Source of the DNA: Eriocheir sinensis
Lineage: Eukaryota; Arthropoda; Malacostraca; Decapoda; Varunidae
DNA: 64,000 nucleotides
NCBI RefSeq assembly: GCF_024679095.1
Contig: NC_066517.1
Span: 20,954,540 to 21,018,539, forward strand
Reading direction: 5' to 3'
Part shown: positions 43,851 through 55,912 of the stretch, in pieces
Numbering within the stretch: the first letter of the stretch is position 1
Layout of the letters: each line of letters begins with the position of its first letter
Position numbers and translations under genes: made by a program
The notes under the pieces: model-generated
Told to the model about the DNA's origin: nothing
The model's database searches: none
What the model saw: only the letters and a program-made list of their open reading frames with translations

Positions 43851-44280
43851 GGTGAAAAACAAGGAGGAGAATAAAGAGGAAGAGGAAGAAGAGGTAGAGG
43901 ACAGAAGGACGAAATTAGAAAATAATGAAAAGGAGGAGGAGAAAAAGATGAAGGAGGAAAAGGAGATAACTAGAAGAGGAGGAGAAGAAAGTGGGGAAAA
44001 GAGATGGAGGAAGAGGAGAACTGGAGGACAGGAAGAGAAAACTAGAAGAGAAGGAGAAGGAGGAGAATAAAGATTGAGGAGATGTCAGGAGCCGGCGGAT
44101 CAAAAAGGAGTTGGAGACGGAAGATTAACAGAAGGACACATGAAGAACGATGAATGAGAAGGAGCAGAAGGAGGAAGGAAGCAGAGGAGGAGAAAAGGAA
44201 GAGAGATTAAGGAAGAGAAGAGGAGGAGGAGAGGTGGAGGAGGAAAAGGAGAGAGATAAAGGAAGGAGGAGGAGGAGGAA
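43851..44280. repeat. Purine-rich, non-tandem DNA
   Basis: Nearly all A/G on the plus strand with one mixed patch at about 44075-44170. No gene. Confidence 0.75.
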
Positions 44281-45200
44281 GAGAGAAAAGGAGAGAAAGG
44301 AAGGAGCCAGAGGAGGAGGAGAGAATTGAGGAGGAAAAGGAGAGAGAAGAAGGAGCCAGAGGAGGAGGAGAATTGGAGGAGGAAAAGGAGAGAGATAAAG
44401 GAAGGAGCCAGAGGAGGAGGAGAGAATTGGAGGAGGAAGGAGAGATAAAGGAAGGAGCAGAGGAGGAGGAGAATTGAGGAGGAAAAGGAGAGGAGGAGCC
44501 AGAGGAGGAGGAGAATTGGAGGAGGAAAAGGAGAGAGATAAAGGAGGAGGAGGAGGACACGGAGAGAGATAAAGGAAGGAGCCAGAGGAGGAGGAGAGAA
44601 TTGGAGGAGGAAAAGGAGAGAGATAAAGGGAGGAGCCAGAGGAGGAGGAGAGAATTGGAGGAGGAAAAGGAGAGAGATAAAGGAAGGAGCCAGAGGAGGA
44701 GGAGAGAATTGGAGGAGGAAAAGGAGAGAGATAAAGGAAGGAGCCAGAGGAGGAGGAGAGAATTGGAGGAGGAAAAGGAGAGAGATAAAGGAAGGAGACA
44801 GAGGAGGAAGAGAAAATTGGAGGAGGAAAAGGAGAGAGATAAAGGAAGGAGACACAGGAGGAGGAGAGAATTGGAGGAGGAAAAGGAGAGAGATAAAGGA
44901 AGGAGCCAGAGGAGGAGAGAATTGGAGGAGGAAAAGGAGAGAGATAAAGGGAGGAGCCAGAGGAGGAGGAGAGAATTGGAGGAGGAAAAGGAGAGAGATT
45001 AAGGAAGGAGCCAGAGGAGGAGGAGAGAATTGGAGGAGGAAAAGGAGAGAGATAAAGGGAGGAGCCAGAGGAGGAGGAGAGAATTGGAGGAGGAAAAGGA
45101 GAGAGATTAAGGAAGGAGCCAGAGGAGGAGGAGATAATTGGAGGAGGAAAAGGAGAGAGATAAAGGAAGGAGAAAGAAGAAGTGATAACTGGAGGAGGAA
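44280..45200. repeat. 54-bp purine array, about 16 units
   Basis: GAGCCAGAGGAGGAGGAGAG units have GCCAGA at 44581, 44635, 44689 and 44743, that is, every 54 bp, each continuing AATTGGAGGAGGAAAAGG and AGAGAGATAAAGGAAGG. Because 54 equals 18 codons, both strands carry long in-phase frames (411 codons minus; an 18-residue RRRELEEEKERDKGRSQR repeat plus). I judge these shadows: left-end units carry indels that break phase, and no start or splice signals accompany them. Confidence 0.95.
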
Positions 45201-45925
45201 AAGAAGAGAGATGACGAGGCAGAAGAGGAGAAATACTGGAGGAGGAAAAGTAAAAAGATAAACGAAGGAAATAGAAGAAAAGAAAAACTGAAATAGGAAA
45301 AGAAGGACGGACAGAACAAGGAGAGGAAGAAACTAAATAAACAGAGAGACAAGTGAACAAGGAAGAGAAAGAGGAAGAAGAGATTTAATGAGAGAGAGAA
45401 GAGGAGAATAGCCATGTAAGGAGATTAAAAAGATTAGAAGAGGAAAGCAGAGTAAGAGGAGTAGAAAGAGAGGAGGAGGAGGAGGAGGAGGAGCAGTGAG
45501 AGAGAACAGGATATGGTTAAAGCAGGAAGAGGAAGAGGAGGAGGAGGAGGAGAAATACAAGGAGGAATAAAACTGTAAAAACAAACAGAAACAAAATTAT
45601 CATCCTTCAAGACAAGTTTCGTTGATACCTTCCTCGACGGTCCACTTTTCTCCGACGCCCAAAAAAAAAAAAAAAAAAAAAAAAATACCAGCGACATCCC
45701 ACATTATAAATTTCACAGATAACCATTTTCTCTGCAGCATCCGAGAGGCGCTCAAAGAAAACGGGAGACACGACAACCCACTCTGGCCGCTGACAAAGAG
45801 ACGGCAACGCCCACGAAGGAAAAAAAAAAATGATAAAAATAAATAATAAGAGTAAAGTAAATAAACGTTAGAAGAAATAATAAATAGGAGTAAGGTGAGT
45901 GTAAATATAAAACGGTCAACTCATC

Positions 45926-45929
<4 letters not shown>
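45201..45929. other. Purine tail and mixed spacer with A-run
   Basis: Purine-rich to about 45560, then mixed DNA with an A-run of about 25 at 45661. A pyrimidine-AG site (TTTTCTCTGCAG, ending at about 45737) precedes a short open frame, but there is no supporting donor or homology. Confidence 0.5.
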
Positions 45930-46699
<770 letters not shown>

Positions 46700-46990
46700 C
46701 TGGGGTGTTAGTGGAGTGACTGGGAGGAAGGGGAGAGAGATGTGAAGTATGGGAGAGGGTCAGGTGGGGTGATATTTGATGAGTATTTTTGGTGGGGTGA
46801 CTGAGGGGGGGTGAAGGGAGATGTGAAGTAGGGGAGAGGGTCAGGAGGGGTGATATTTGATGAGGGGTATTTTTGGTGGGGTGACTGAGTGGGGTGAAGG
46901 GGAGATGCGAAGTAGGGGAGAGGATCAGGCGGGATGATATATGATGTGGGGTGTTGGTGGTAGGGTGAGTGGGAGTGAGTGAGGGTGAAT
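46700..46990. repeat. G-rich tandem units of about 83 bp
   Basis: GTGAAGTAGGGGAGAGGGTC-type blocks at about 46741, 46822 and 46907; units share GGGGTGATATTTGATGAG and TATTTTTGGTGGGGTGACTG. Confidence 0.9.
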
Positions 46991-47039
46991 GGGGTGATAA
47001 AATGATTGGGGAGTAAATAAGGGGGGTACAGCTCACCTC

Positions 47040-47700
47040 CTCCCTTTCTCTTCCTTTCTCCTCCCTCCCTTCTCTCCCTTTTCCATCCCTCCAGTGAATG
47101 CAACTCTCTCCCTCTCATTCTCTTCTCTCCTTCCTTTTCTCGCCCTTCTAACCAAAGAGAAAGGAGTCTGATTACTCCTCCTTTATTTACCTCCCTTTCC
47201 TCTTTCTCCCTTTCTCCCTGTCTCCCTTTCTCCCTCTCTCCCCAACCCAAGACGAAGGGAGATTATTTCAACCAGCCACACCACACTTCACCCTCCTCCC
47301 TTACGAGCTCCCTTCCCCCTCTCTTTCTCCCTGTCTCCCTCTCTCCCCAACCCAAGACGAAGGAAGCTTATTTCAACCACCCACACCAAACTTTACCTTC
47401 CTCCCTTACGCCTTCTCCCTTTCTCCCTGTCTCTCCCTCTCTCCCCAACCCAAGACGAAGGAAGCTTATTTCAACCACCCACACCAAACTTCAACTTCCT
47501 CCCTTACGCCCTCTCCCCTCCCCCGTCTCTTTCTCCCTGTCTCCCTCTCTCCCTAACTCAAGACGAAGGAAGCTTATATTTTAACCAGCCACGCCACACT
47601 TCACCTTCCTCCCTTACGCCCTCTCCCTTCCTCCCTCTCTTTCTCTCCGTCTCCCTCACCAAAACAGAACGAAGATGACAAGTCCCCCCTCTACCTCCCC
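47040..47700. repeat. Pyrimidine tandem units of about 98-108 bp
   Basis: CAAGACGAAGG occurs at 47248, 47353, 47451 and 47559. Units share TTTCTCCCTGTCTCCCTCTC, CTTATTTCAACCACCCACAC and TTCCTCCCTTACGCCCTCTC. Confidence 0.9.
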
Positions 47701-48228
47701 TTCCTCCTCCCCCGCCTCGCCTCACCTGTCCCCCCCTATGCTCCAGGTAAAACACAATACCTCTCATTAACTCTTTGATTTAGGCGCAGGTATACATGAG
47801 CAGCCACAGCCACACCTGAGCGAAGATTTGTGAGGGCGAGATAATTACAGGTACAAAAAAATAATAAATACAGACGCCCTCGCAGAAGATTAAAGGAACA
47901 GTAAAATAAAAACAAGAAGTAGAGAAGGATTTGCCCGGCGGATAAGTTTCCCATGTTCATCGTTTTAGACAACACTGAGGCGAGAAAAAAATATATTACC
48001 GAGATCCTGACTTTGCGTAGGATAGTGAGCTTCGATGATGTTACTGAGAATAGTTTGAGAAAGAGGAAGAAGAGACGTAAAGACAGAGAGAAGAGGAGGA
48101 TAGCCACGAAAGGAGATTAAAAAAAAATCAAAATGGAAAAGCAGAGTCAGAGGAGAAGAAAGAGAGGAGGAGGAGGATGGACATTGAGAGAACAGGACAA
48201 ATAGTTAAGGAAGGAAGAAGAGGAAGAG
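47701..48228. other. Non-repetitive spacer
   Basis: Mixed sequence from 47701 to 48060, then purine-rich. A 123-codon minus frame (47736-48107) is hydrophobic but without recognised motifs. No gene called. Confidence 0.45.
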
Positions 48229-48526
48229 GAGGAGGAGGAGGAGGAGGAGGAGGAGGAGTGATGAAACGAATAACCAGAGAGAGGACAAGAGGAGGAGAGA
48301 GGAAAAGAAGAACAGGAGGACAAAACCAGAGGACGAAGAAAATAAAAGTGGATAGGAGAGAAAAAAAACCCGGGACATTAGGAGAGAACAGAAGGAGGAG
48401 GAGGAGGAGGAGGAGGAAGATTAATCATCGCCACCAATGCACAATATAATGATAAAAAGTGATTGATGCGTCTTGCGTGGGATCGGAGGAAGCTTTTGTG
48501 CAGGTGAGGAAAAATGTGTGTGTGTG

Positions 48527-48574
<48 letters not shown>

Positions 48575-48770
48575 GGCGGAGGAAGAAAGAAAAGGAGGAA
48601 AAAGAAAAGGGAGAGAAAGAGATGGTGTACGAAGGTGAGAAGAGGAGGAGGAGGAGGAGGAGGAGGAGGAGGAGGAAGAGGAATGGGTGGGTGAGTGACT
48701 GAACATGCGGGTGAGTTAATGGCGTGCGTGTGTGTTTGTGTGGGTGTGTTAAGTGGGTGAGTGGGGGAAC

Positions 48771-48833
<63 letters not shown>
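48229..48833. repeat. (GGA)n and (GT)n microsatellite cluster
   Basis: (GGA)n at 48226-48258, 48394-48418 and 48640-48675; (GT)n at 48511-48566 (one GC step) and 48776-48833. Confidence 0.94.
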
Positions 48834-48843
<10 letters not shown>

Positions 48844-48849
48844 GGACAG

Positions 48850-48948
48850 GTCTGTGCAAACGTTAATTAGTACAGGGGCAGGTGTGTGCGAGCGTTAATT
48901 AGCACAGGGACAGGTATGGTAGCGTTAATTAGCATACACAGGTGCGTG
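48850..48948. repeat. Short tandem repeat just 3' of the signal-peptide exon
   Basis: Three copies of GCGTTAATTAGCACAGG-type sequence (about 48858, 48892 and 48920; 30-35 bp). They lie in the predicted intron directly after the splice donor of the minus-strand exon. Confidence 0.8.
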
Positions 48949-48955
48949 GACTCAC

Positions 48956-49469
48956 CGTGCACCAACCCGCGCCAGGTCTTGTACTTGTCCGTGTACTTGG
49001 CGATGCTCAGTGTGGTGGTCGCAGTGCCCGCCGACGGCCGCCCTCCGTGCTGGGGTCGCCCGCCCCGCCCCCTATCCCCCCCGCGCTGCCGCCCCCCCCG
49101 CACGCCCCCCCAGCTAGGTGCGGGGGCGTTATACCCTCTCCTGCTGCCCCGGACTTCCCCTGACCGCCCCCCGCCCCTGACCCAGTTCCCCGTCTCCCCA
49201 GTGCCGGGTCGGTATGGGGGGCCGGCGCGGGGGGGAGCGGGGTGTCTGGGGGGGGCCACCGGGGTCCTCCAGGGGACATGGTGACGCCTTGTTTCACTCC
49301 TCTCCTGCACCCTGTAGGACCACTTGGTGTGCCTCCCCCTGTGCCCCGTCCCGCCCCCTGCCCACACCACCCCCGGCCTACCCCCCTGCCCCTCCCCTCC
49401 CCGCCCCAGGTCCAGCAGCAGGAGTGTGAGGGCGGCCACTGGCACCACCCACGCCCCCCAGCCCGTCAT
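48956..49469 (-). CDS. First coding exon of an unidentified secreted protein
   Basis: ATG at 49469-49467 sits in a strong Kozak context (GGCGCCATGA). Residues 1-25 (MTGWGAWVVPVAALTLLLLD, then LGRGG) form a typical signal peptide with a hydrophobic core. The next ~120 residues are Gly/Arg/Pro-rich, low complexity and strongly basic. The end (TTTLSIAKYTDKYKTWRGLV, then HG) returns to normal composition. The exon stops after 171 codons plus one base at a canonical donor (CACG|GTGAGT, donor 48955-48950), so phase 1. Reading through would give 29 more codons and a stop inside a repeat, which supports splicing. The exon is in the most GC- and CpG-rich part of the window. I do not recognise the family. 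Downstream exons are not identifiable here and may lie beyond a long intron. Opposite-strand frames of up to 207 codons are GC-rich shadows. Confidence 0.6.
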
Positions 49470-49841
49470 GGCGCCGCGGCCTCGTATGCCCCGCCTAGGT
49501 CAGCCGGGGCAGCGTCAGCACCGCGGGGCAGCAGCAGTGTGGCCCCGTCCCGCCCCGCCCCGCCGTCCCACGCCCCCCATGCCGCGAGTCTGATGTGTCT
49601 GGGGCAGGGGCCGGGCCAGCACCTCATCAGCCCTCCTCACTGGGGGCTGCCAAGGCGTTTTGACCTCAAAGTCCTCGCGGCAAGCTGGCACTCTCCTCGG
49701 GGCACTCTTCTAGTGGGACTTCTCGTGGCACTCTCCTCGCCTGGCACTGTCACGTTTTTCCCTCACGCCCACGCCTTCACGCCCTGCAGACACCCGACAC
49801 TAAACGTTACATCGTCTGGCCGGTCATCACGCGACCTGAAG

Positions 49842-50095
49842 CAGTCACTCGAGGCCTTCATATAGTCACTCCAAGCCTTAATAGTCACTCGAGCCCTTAG
49901 AATAGTCACTCGAGGCCTTAGTACAGCCACTCGAGGCCTAGATAGTCACTCGAAACCTTAATAGTCACTCGAGCCTTAGAATAGCCACTCGAGGCCTTAG
50001 TACAGTCACTCCAGGCCTTAATAGTCACTCGAAACCTTAACAGTCACTCGAGCCTTAGAATAGCCACTCGAGGCCTTAGTACAGTCACTCCAGGC
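49842..50095. repeat. About 22-bp minisatellite with CACTCGAGGCCTTA core
   Basis: TAGTCACTCGAGGCCTTA and variants (CCACTCGAGG, CACTCGAAACCTTA, CACTCCAGGCC) repeat about 12 times. The order of variants itself repeats (about 49945-50020 versus 50020-50095), a higher-order period of about 75-105 bp. It lies about 370 bp upstream of the start of the minus-strand exon. Confidence 0.9.
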
Positions 50096-50099
50096 GGCC

Positions 50100-50554
50100 C
50101 CCTCGAGCGAGAGGTTCTGTAACTGACATTTAGAGTCCGTAGTTGCTTTTTTTTTTTTTATTTACGGTGAGGGAGCAGGACAAGAAAATGAACAATGTTA
50201 AAGATGACGATCATAAGAGGTGCACGAAACGCCGAGGACGAGAGAGCGAGGGTGGCAAATTTAGGGGTTATTTGGGGGGTTGAGGGAGATTAGCAATGCT
50301 CGAAACAATGACTCACTCCACATTTCGACTCCTCCATTCAAACGCGAGGTGCACTGTTACCGAAGATGAAGAACCTCAGTGAGTTACCTCTCGCTAAGGG
50401 GGGTGAGGTGTCGGGGGGTTGGAGGGGGGTATTTAGGGGGGTTGTGGGGGAGTTGCAATGATCAGTCCACACTTAAACTTCCTCAGACTTAAGATGCACC
50501 GTTACCGAAGACGAAGGCACTAAGCTACAAGACCTCTCACTCGGGGCTGAAGTG
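50100..50554. other. Spacer with two related segments
   Basis: CACTGTTACCGAAGATGAAG (about 50352) and CACCGTTACCGAAGACGAAG (about 50496), each preceded by an ACTCCACATTTCGACT- or AGTCCACACTTAAACT-like block, indicate a ~145-bp imperfect duplication. A weak element D-like T-run/ACGGTGAGGGAGCAGG is at about 50147. Confidence 0.55.
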
Positions 50555-50580
50555 TCTGCTTTTATGAATGACGCCCAATC
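50555..50580 (-). promoter_or_regulatory. Possible promoter (CCAAT/TATA-like) for the minus-strand exon
   Basis: On the minus strand GATTGGGCGTCATTCATAAA has an inverted CCAAT box (50575-50579) followed by CATAAAAGC, about 1.1 kb upstream of the ATG. The spacing is plausible but the elements are short and could occur by chance. Confidence 0.2.
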
Positions 50581-50920
50581 ACGCGGCCACAGTATCCCAA
50601 CAACGCCTCAGCCTCAAGTTTATATCACAAACGTTTCGACCGCAAGAACAAACGTGAACTGCCTCTCCGTCTCCAGAGGCCGCGAGTAAGCGAGAGGCTG
50701 CAGGAGGCCGGGGAGCAGGCGGGTAGCGCGTCCTCCCTTCCCGACTTCTTGGGGCAAACTGAGGCCCCCGAGAGAGAGAGAGAGGAGAGTGACTCTTTAC
50801 TCCCAGGGTGCCGCGTCCCAGGAGCTGCCGCCCAGGTGAACCCAGTCACTACCCCCTCTTCCTCCTCCTCCTCCTCCTCCTCTTCCGTGCCCAGTCATTT
50901 CCAGTATCAATCAAAAAGCG
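50581..50920. other. Non-repetitive GC-rich segment
   Basis: Mixed to GC-rich DNA at 50581-50850, possibly 5' UTR or promoter of the minus-strand gene, then (TCC)7 at about 50864. No decisive frame. Confidence 0.4.
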
Positions 50921-50921
<1 letters not shown>

Positions 50922-50984
<63 letters not shown>

Positions 50985-51170
50985 GTAAAGAGTAAACGTT
51001 TCCTTGCCATGCTCCTCCTCTCATGTTTCCTCCTTCCCTTCCTCCTTTCATTCCTTTCTCCTCGAGTTTAACGCACCAGGCAAGCAGGAAGCGTTCACCT
51101 GGTGTAAAATATGTGGCGGTGATTACAGGTAAATTCCTTGTCCCTTACCTCACCATAACCATTACCTGTA

Positions 51171-51241
<71 letters not shown>
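50922..51241. repeat. Two (CA)n microsatellites
   Basis: (CA)31 at 50922-50983 and (CA)35 at 51172-51241, separated by 190 bp of mixed sequence. Confidence 0.97.
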
Positions 51242-51243
<2 letters not shown>

Positions 51244-51371
51244 GCTGTCTTTAATAACTGATAATATGGGCACAAAAAAATGAGAGGGCAGAGAAATGAA
51301 GCAAAAAAATGTAGCTGGTCTTTTACGGTCTATCAGCTTTCTCCCTCATATTCTTTTTTTCTTCTTTTCTC

Positions 51372-51372
<1 letters not shown>

Positions 51373-51416
<44 letters not shown>

Positions 51417-51749
51417 CATCTTTTCCTCTTAACTATTTTATTCTTTCTTTCTTATCCTTTCCTATCCTTACTCTGGCATAATATTTTACTGTTTTTTTTA
51501 TTTTTCCTTCCTAGCTTTCTTTTCCTTCCTCTTTCTTCGTCCATTACATTTCCTTCTTGTTCTTCAGTTTCCTCTTCCTTCTCCTCCTCTGTTATTCTTC
51601 CCTTTTCTTCCATGCCCCTTTTCGTTACGTGTCTTCATCCCTCTTCCTCCTTCTCTCCTTCCTCCCTCTCCCTCCCTCCTCCCTCTCTCCCATCTCGTCC
51701 AATTATCAACTAACAAACTAAGCTTTTAACGAATGTATGGTTTCTATTA

Positions 51750-51800
<51 letters not shown>
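51373..51800. repeat. Two (CT)n microsatellites in pyrimidine-rich DNA
   Basis: (CT)20 at 51373-51413 and (CT)24 at 51752-51799, with C/T-rich DNA between. Confidence 0.95.
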
Positions 51801-51802
<2 letters not shown>

Positions 51803-52430
51803 TCTCTTATATGTTCCTTTCTGTTTGCTAGTCGCTCCTCTTTCATTACAAGCTCGGAGTGTTTTTGCGCTCTCTCTCTCTCTCTCTCTGTCTGTCTGTG
51901 TAGAAAACAATACAGAAAAAAATAAGTTAAGCAGAAAACTATAAACACAAGAAGTATAAAAAGAACGAAACTCAAAAAAACAAAAGAACATTAGCCGTAA
52001 CCTCAAAATGCAGTATATAAAGGCTCTGAGCCCATACGCTAACCACCACAACGCAACCCAGCTCCCACTTATCGTAACCACTGACATCCCTCTTTCTTGC
52101 AGTCATAGAACAAACAAATGAGCATCAACCTCAACAAATAATCATATACTCAATAAATGGTTTAAATTCTTCCAACATATCACCACAGAATAATTCAACC
52201 TTTATTAATACTAACCCGTGATTCCCTTCTCTCCAGCAGTCAGAAACGATAGCAAGGGATCCATATTATAAATCTTGTGAAATCCGACTCTGCTCCCATG
52301 AAAGGAAAAGAGAAATAAAGGCAGGAAAAGAGGAAGCGATCAAGAAAACGAGCAAGGGACAAAAAGTAAGAAAAACCGACAAGAAAAAGTCAGCGAGGAA
52401 GAAAGATTAGACAAAACAATTAAAGAAAAA
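51801..52430. other. Non-repetitive spacer, A-rich at right
   Basis: Contains a short (CT)n at about 51871 and mixed to A-rich sequence. No gene supported. Confidence 0.5.
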
Positions 52431-52436
52431 CAAAGG

Positions 52437-52690
52437 ATGAGAAAAGGGAGAGAAAGAAAGCTGAGATCAAACGAAGAAAAACAAGAACAAAAAACGGGCA
52501 AGCATAAAAAGGAAAAAAAGAATAGGGAGAGGAAGAAAACTGAGATAAAACAAACAAAAAGAAAAACAAAACAAACGGGCAAGCAAAAAAAGGAAAAAAA
52601 GAATAAGAAGAGGAAGAAAACTGAGATAAAACAAACAAAAGAAAAACAAAACAAAAAAACGGGCAAGCAAAGAGAGATAAAAAAATAAAT
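52437..52690. repeat. Three tandem units of about 78 bp, A-rich
   Basis: GAAAACTGAGATAAAACAAA and AAACGGGCAAGCAAAAAAAG blocks recur about every 78-80 bp (about 52496, 52575 and 52660). Confidence 0.85.
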
Positions 52691-52859
52691 AGAAAAAAAA
52701 GTTCAAAGGCTCAATCATCAAAGAGAACAGACATCCCCCGTCCAAAGGATTACTGCAGCTTCCGAACATTGCAGCTCCGAGGGAATGCCAGTCAATAGGG
52801 TTCAATTTCCACGATGTCTGGCCGGCGATGACTACCCTATTAAGAACACGAGAATAGGG

Positions 52860-53920
52860 ACCAATAAAGGGAAGGAGGAGGGGGAGGTGAAGAGGAGCAA
52901 GGATGGGAGAGAGGAAAGGCACGGAAGGGATGAAAGGATGGGAAGAAATGTGGAAGGAAAATAAACTGGGGAAAGAAAGAGGAGAAGGAAAGAATGGAAA
53001 GGGAGAGGAGGGAGAAGGGAAAAGGTACGGTGAGGGGAGAGAGGAAAGGCTGAGAAAAGGAAGAAAAGAAAAGCGAAGGGAAAAGAAAGTGAAAGAGGGG
53101 AAGAAGATTGAAGAAAGAAGGGAAGGAAGGGAAAGAATGGAAAGGGAGAGGAGGGAGAAGGGAAAAGGTATAGGGAGGGGAGGAAGAAAAGAAAAGCGAA
53201 GGGAAAAGAAAGTGAGAGGGAAAACATGGAAGAGGAAAAGGGGAAAACATGGAGGAGGGGAAAGGGAGGGGAAAGATGAGGAGGGCATGGAAGGGGGGTG
53301 AGGGGAATGGAGGGAAAAGGAGGAGGAATATAACTGGAAGGAATGGAGGGGAGGAATGAAAGGAAAAAGAAGGCAAAGGAGAGGAAAAGAGAAAGAAAAA
53401 GGGATGATAAATAAGTGAATAGGGAAGGAAAGTGAAAGGAGGAAAGTGAAAGGGAGGCAGAAGAGAGGAAAAACAAAGTGAGGGAAAATGAAAAAGGGAG
53501 AGAAATAGGGAGGGAAGAAAGAAGAAAAGGAGGAAGAGAAAAAGGGAAGGGGAGGAGGAGGAGGAGGAGGAGGAGGAGAGGAAAATGCTGTGGAATGTCC
53601 TCTTCCTCATTCCTCTCAAGGTGACGCTCATGATATTTTTGGATGGAATGATGATTATGATTGCTTGGAGGAGGAGGAGGAAGAGGAGGAGGAGGAGGAG
53701 GAATAGAAGGAGAAGGAGGAATAGAAGGAGGAGGAGGAATAGAAGGAGGAGGAGGAGGAATAGAAGGGGGAGGAGGAGGAGGAGGATGAAGAGGATGATG
53801 ATGATGATGAGGAGGAGGAAGAGAAGGAGGATGAGGAGGAGGAGGAATAGAAGGAGGAGGAGGAGGAGGAGGAGGAGGATTAGAAGGAGGAGGAGGAGAA
53901 GAACGAGATCATAAAATAAA
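52860..53920. repeat. Purine-only block, 1 kb
   Basis: Almost entirely A/G. A GGGAGAAGGGAAAAGGTA-containing segment is duplicated (about 53008 and 53153, ~145 bp apart). (GGA)n interrupted by TAG or GAT units fills 53660-53900, apart from one mixed patch at 53585-53665. The 52691-52859 stretch before it is non-repetitive. Confidence 0.85.
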
Positions 53921-54076
53921 TATCGTAAAACAGAAAAAAATAAGACAAAGCAAGAAATAAAATCGAAAAAGTACTAAATAAACAAAATAATGAAAAGAAT
54001 ATAATAAAGAAATAAACAAAATCGTAAGGATAAAAATAAATCATTACTCATTAACTATTACATACATTACCTTTTG

Positions 54077-54207
<131 letters not shown>

Positions 54208-54363
54208 GTAATAACAAAGCACCTGCCACTTCTATTTAATTACCGACCCGCTGATTGGTTCCGGTCAATTAGCCAACCAGGAGGGAGCGCAGGTGACCTC
54301 ATTTGATTAATCACTCACAGCCGGGACTCACCTCAACCAATTAATCAGGAGAGTAAACAACCA

Positions 54364-54656
<293 letters not shown>

Positions 54657-54900
54657 GAAATATAAAACAGCATCCTTCTTGCCATTATCCTCTCTCTCTC
54701 TCTCTTTACCACCTCCACCCCCCCCCCTTCACCATCATCACCACTCCCTTCAGCACCACCCCCTTACCACCACCACTACCCCCACCACCCCCTAACCACC
54801 TCCATCACCATCCCCTCAACACCACCATCATCACCTCCATCACACGCTCAATTACCATAATCATGATCTATTTTCACTCCAATAAAGCTAAAGGACAGTA

Positions 54901-55590
54901 TTTCTTTTTTTTTTTTACAGTAAAGGGGAGCAGTTCAAGGGCAAACATTAATAAAAACAAAGAAGTCCAAATTGAAGAGATAAAGGTCGGTACTCTCAGA
55001 ATCCTCCTTCTCTGACAAGAACTATTTACAAAAGCCTAAAAAGGAGACTAATCGAGTTCTAATGAGTGTTTTCTTAGGTTCAAGTTACAGAGGAAGGGTC
55101 AAACTATCAGAAGGGTCATAGAACTACCCCTGGAAATGCCCAAAAATCCTACGAAAGCCTTGTCAAAAATGTGATCTTGTATACGCCTAAATGTTTGAGG
55201 ACAGACGCTTCCTTCTGTCAAAGGCAAAAAAAGGAGATTAACAGAGTTTTAATGAGTGTTTTCTTAGGTTCGTGGTACAGAAGAAGGGTCAAACTATCAA
55301 AAGGGTCATAGAGATACCCCTGGAAATGCCCAAAAGTCCCACGAAAGCCTTGTCAAATATGTGATCTTGGGCGCCGAAATGTTAAAGGATAAACGCTTCC
55401 TTCTCTCAAAGCCCACAAAAGGAGACTGATAGAGTTCTAATGAGTGTTTTCTTAGGTTCGTGGTACAGAAGAAGGGTTAAACTATCAGAAGGGTCAAAGA
55501 ACTACCCCTGGAAACGCCCAAAAGTCCCACGAAAGCCTTGTCAAATATGTGATCTTGTATACGCCGAAATGTTTGAGATGAACCCAAGAC
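54901..55590 (-). mobile_element. Element D with its body tandemly triplicated (189-bp units)
   Basis: The left end (T-run, ACAGTAAAGGGGAGCAGTTC, AAGGGCAAACATT, GGTCGGTACTCTCAGAATCC, CTATTTACAAAAGCC) matches the copy at 41936. The body block AATGAGTGTTTTCTTAGGTTC then occurs at 55061, 55251 and 55439 (190 and 188 bp apart). Each is followed by AAGGGTCAAACTATC, ACCCCTGGAAATGCCC, CGAAAGCCTTGTCAAA and TGTGATCTTG. Inside other copies this block occurs once, so it has been amplified here. Confidence 0.85.
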
Positions 55591-55709
55591 GAGTCCCAGC
55601 CCAAAGCGTCGAGTCATGTACTCCTGAAGGAAGACAATTGCCGTGTTTACAAGTAGATGACGCTTTACCAGGGTCCAAAAACCTTGATATACGCTGGTTT
55701 ATTTGTACT

Positions 55710-55710
<1 letters not shown>

Positions 55711-55769
<59 letters not shown>

Positions 55770-55840
55770 TTTTATCCTTTATTCTTTTATCCTTTTAATC
55801 TTTTCTCTTATCGTTCTTGTTTTTGAGTCTTTCCTTCTTT

Positions 55841-55910
<70 letters not shown>
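55711..55910. repeat. Two (CT)n microsatellites
   Basis: (CT)28 at 55711-55766 and (CT)31 at 55848-55910. Confidence 0.96.

Positions 55911-55912
<2 letters not shown>

Noticed and set aside
44125..45360. 411-codon minus frame and plus-strand 18-residue charged repeat (coiled-coil-like)
   Set aside because: Both follow from the 54-bp (18-codon) purine array. Phase is broken by indels at the left end and neither has a plausible start region.
45738..45840. Acceptor-like TTTTCTCTGCAG with a short basic open frame after it
   Set aside because: The frame runs into an A-run, with no donor, no homology and an equally open antisense frame.
49242..49865. 207-codon plus-strand frame in the GC-rich island
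   Set aside because: The opposite strand has a better start, a signal peptide and a donor site. The plus product is Pro/Ala-rich low complexity typical of GC-rich shadow frames.
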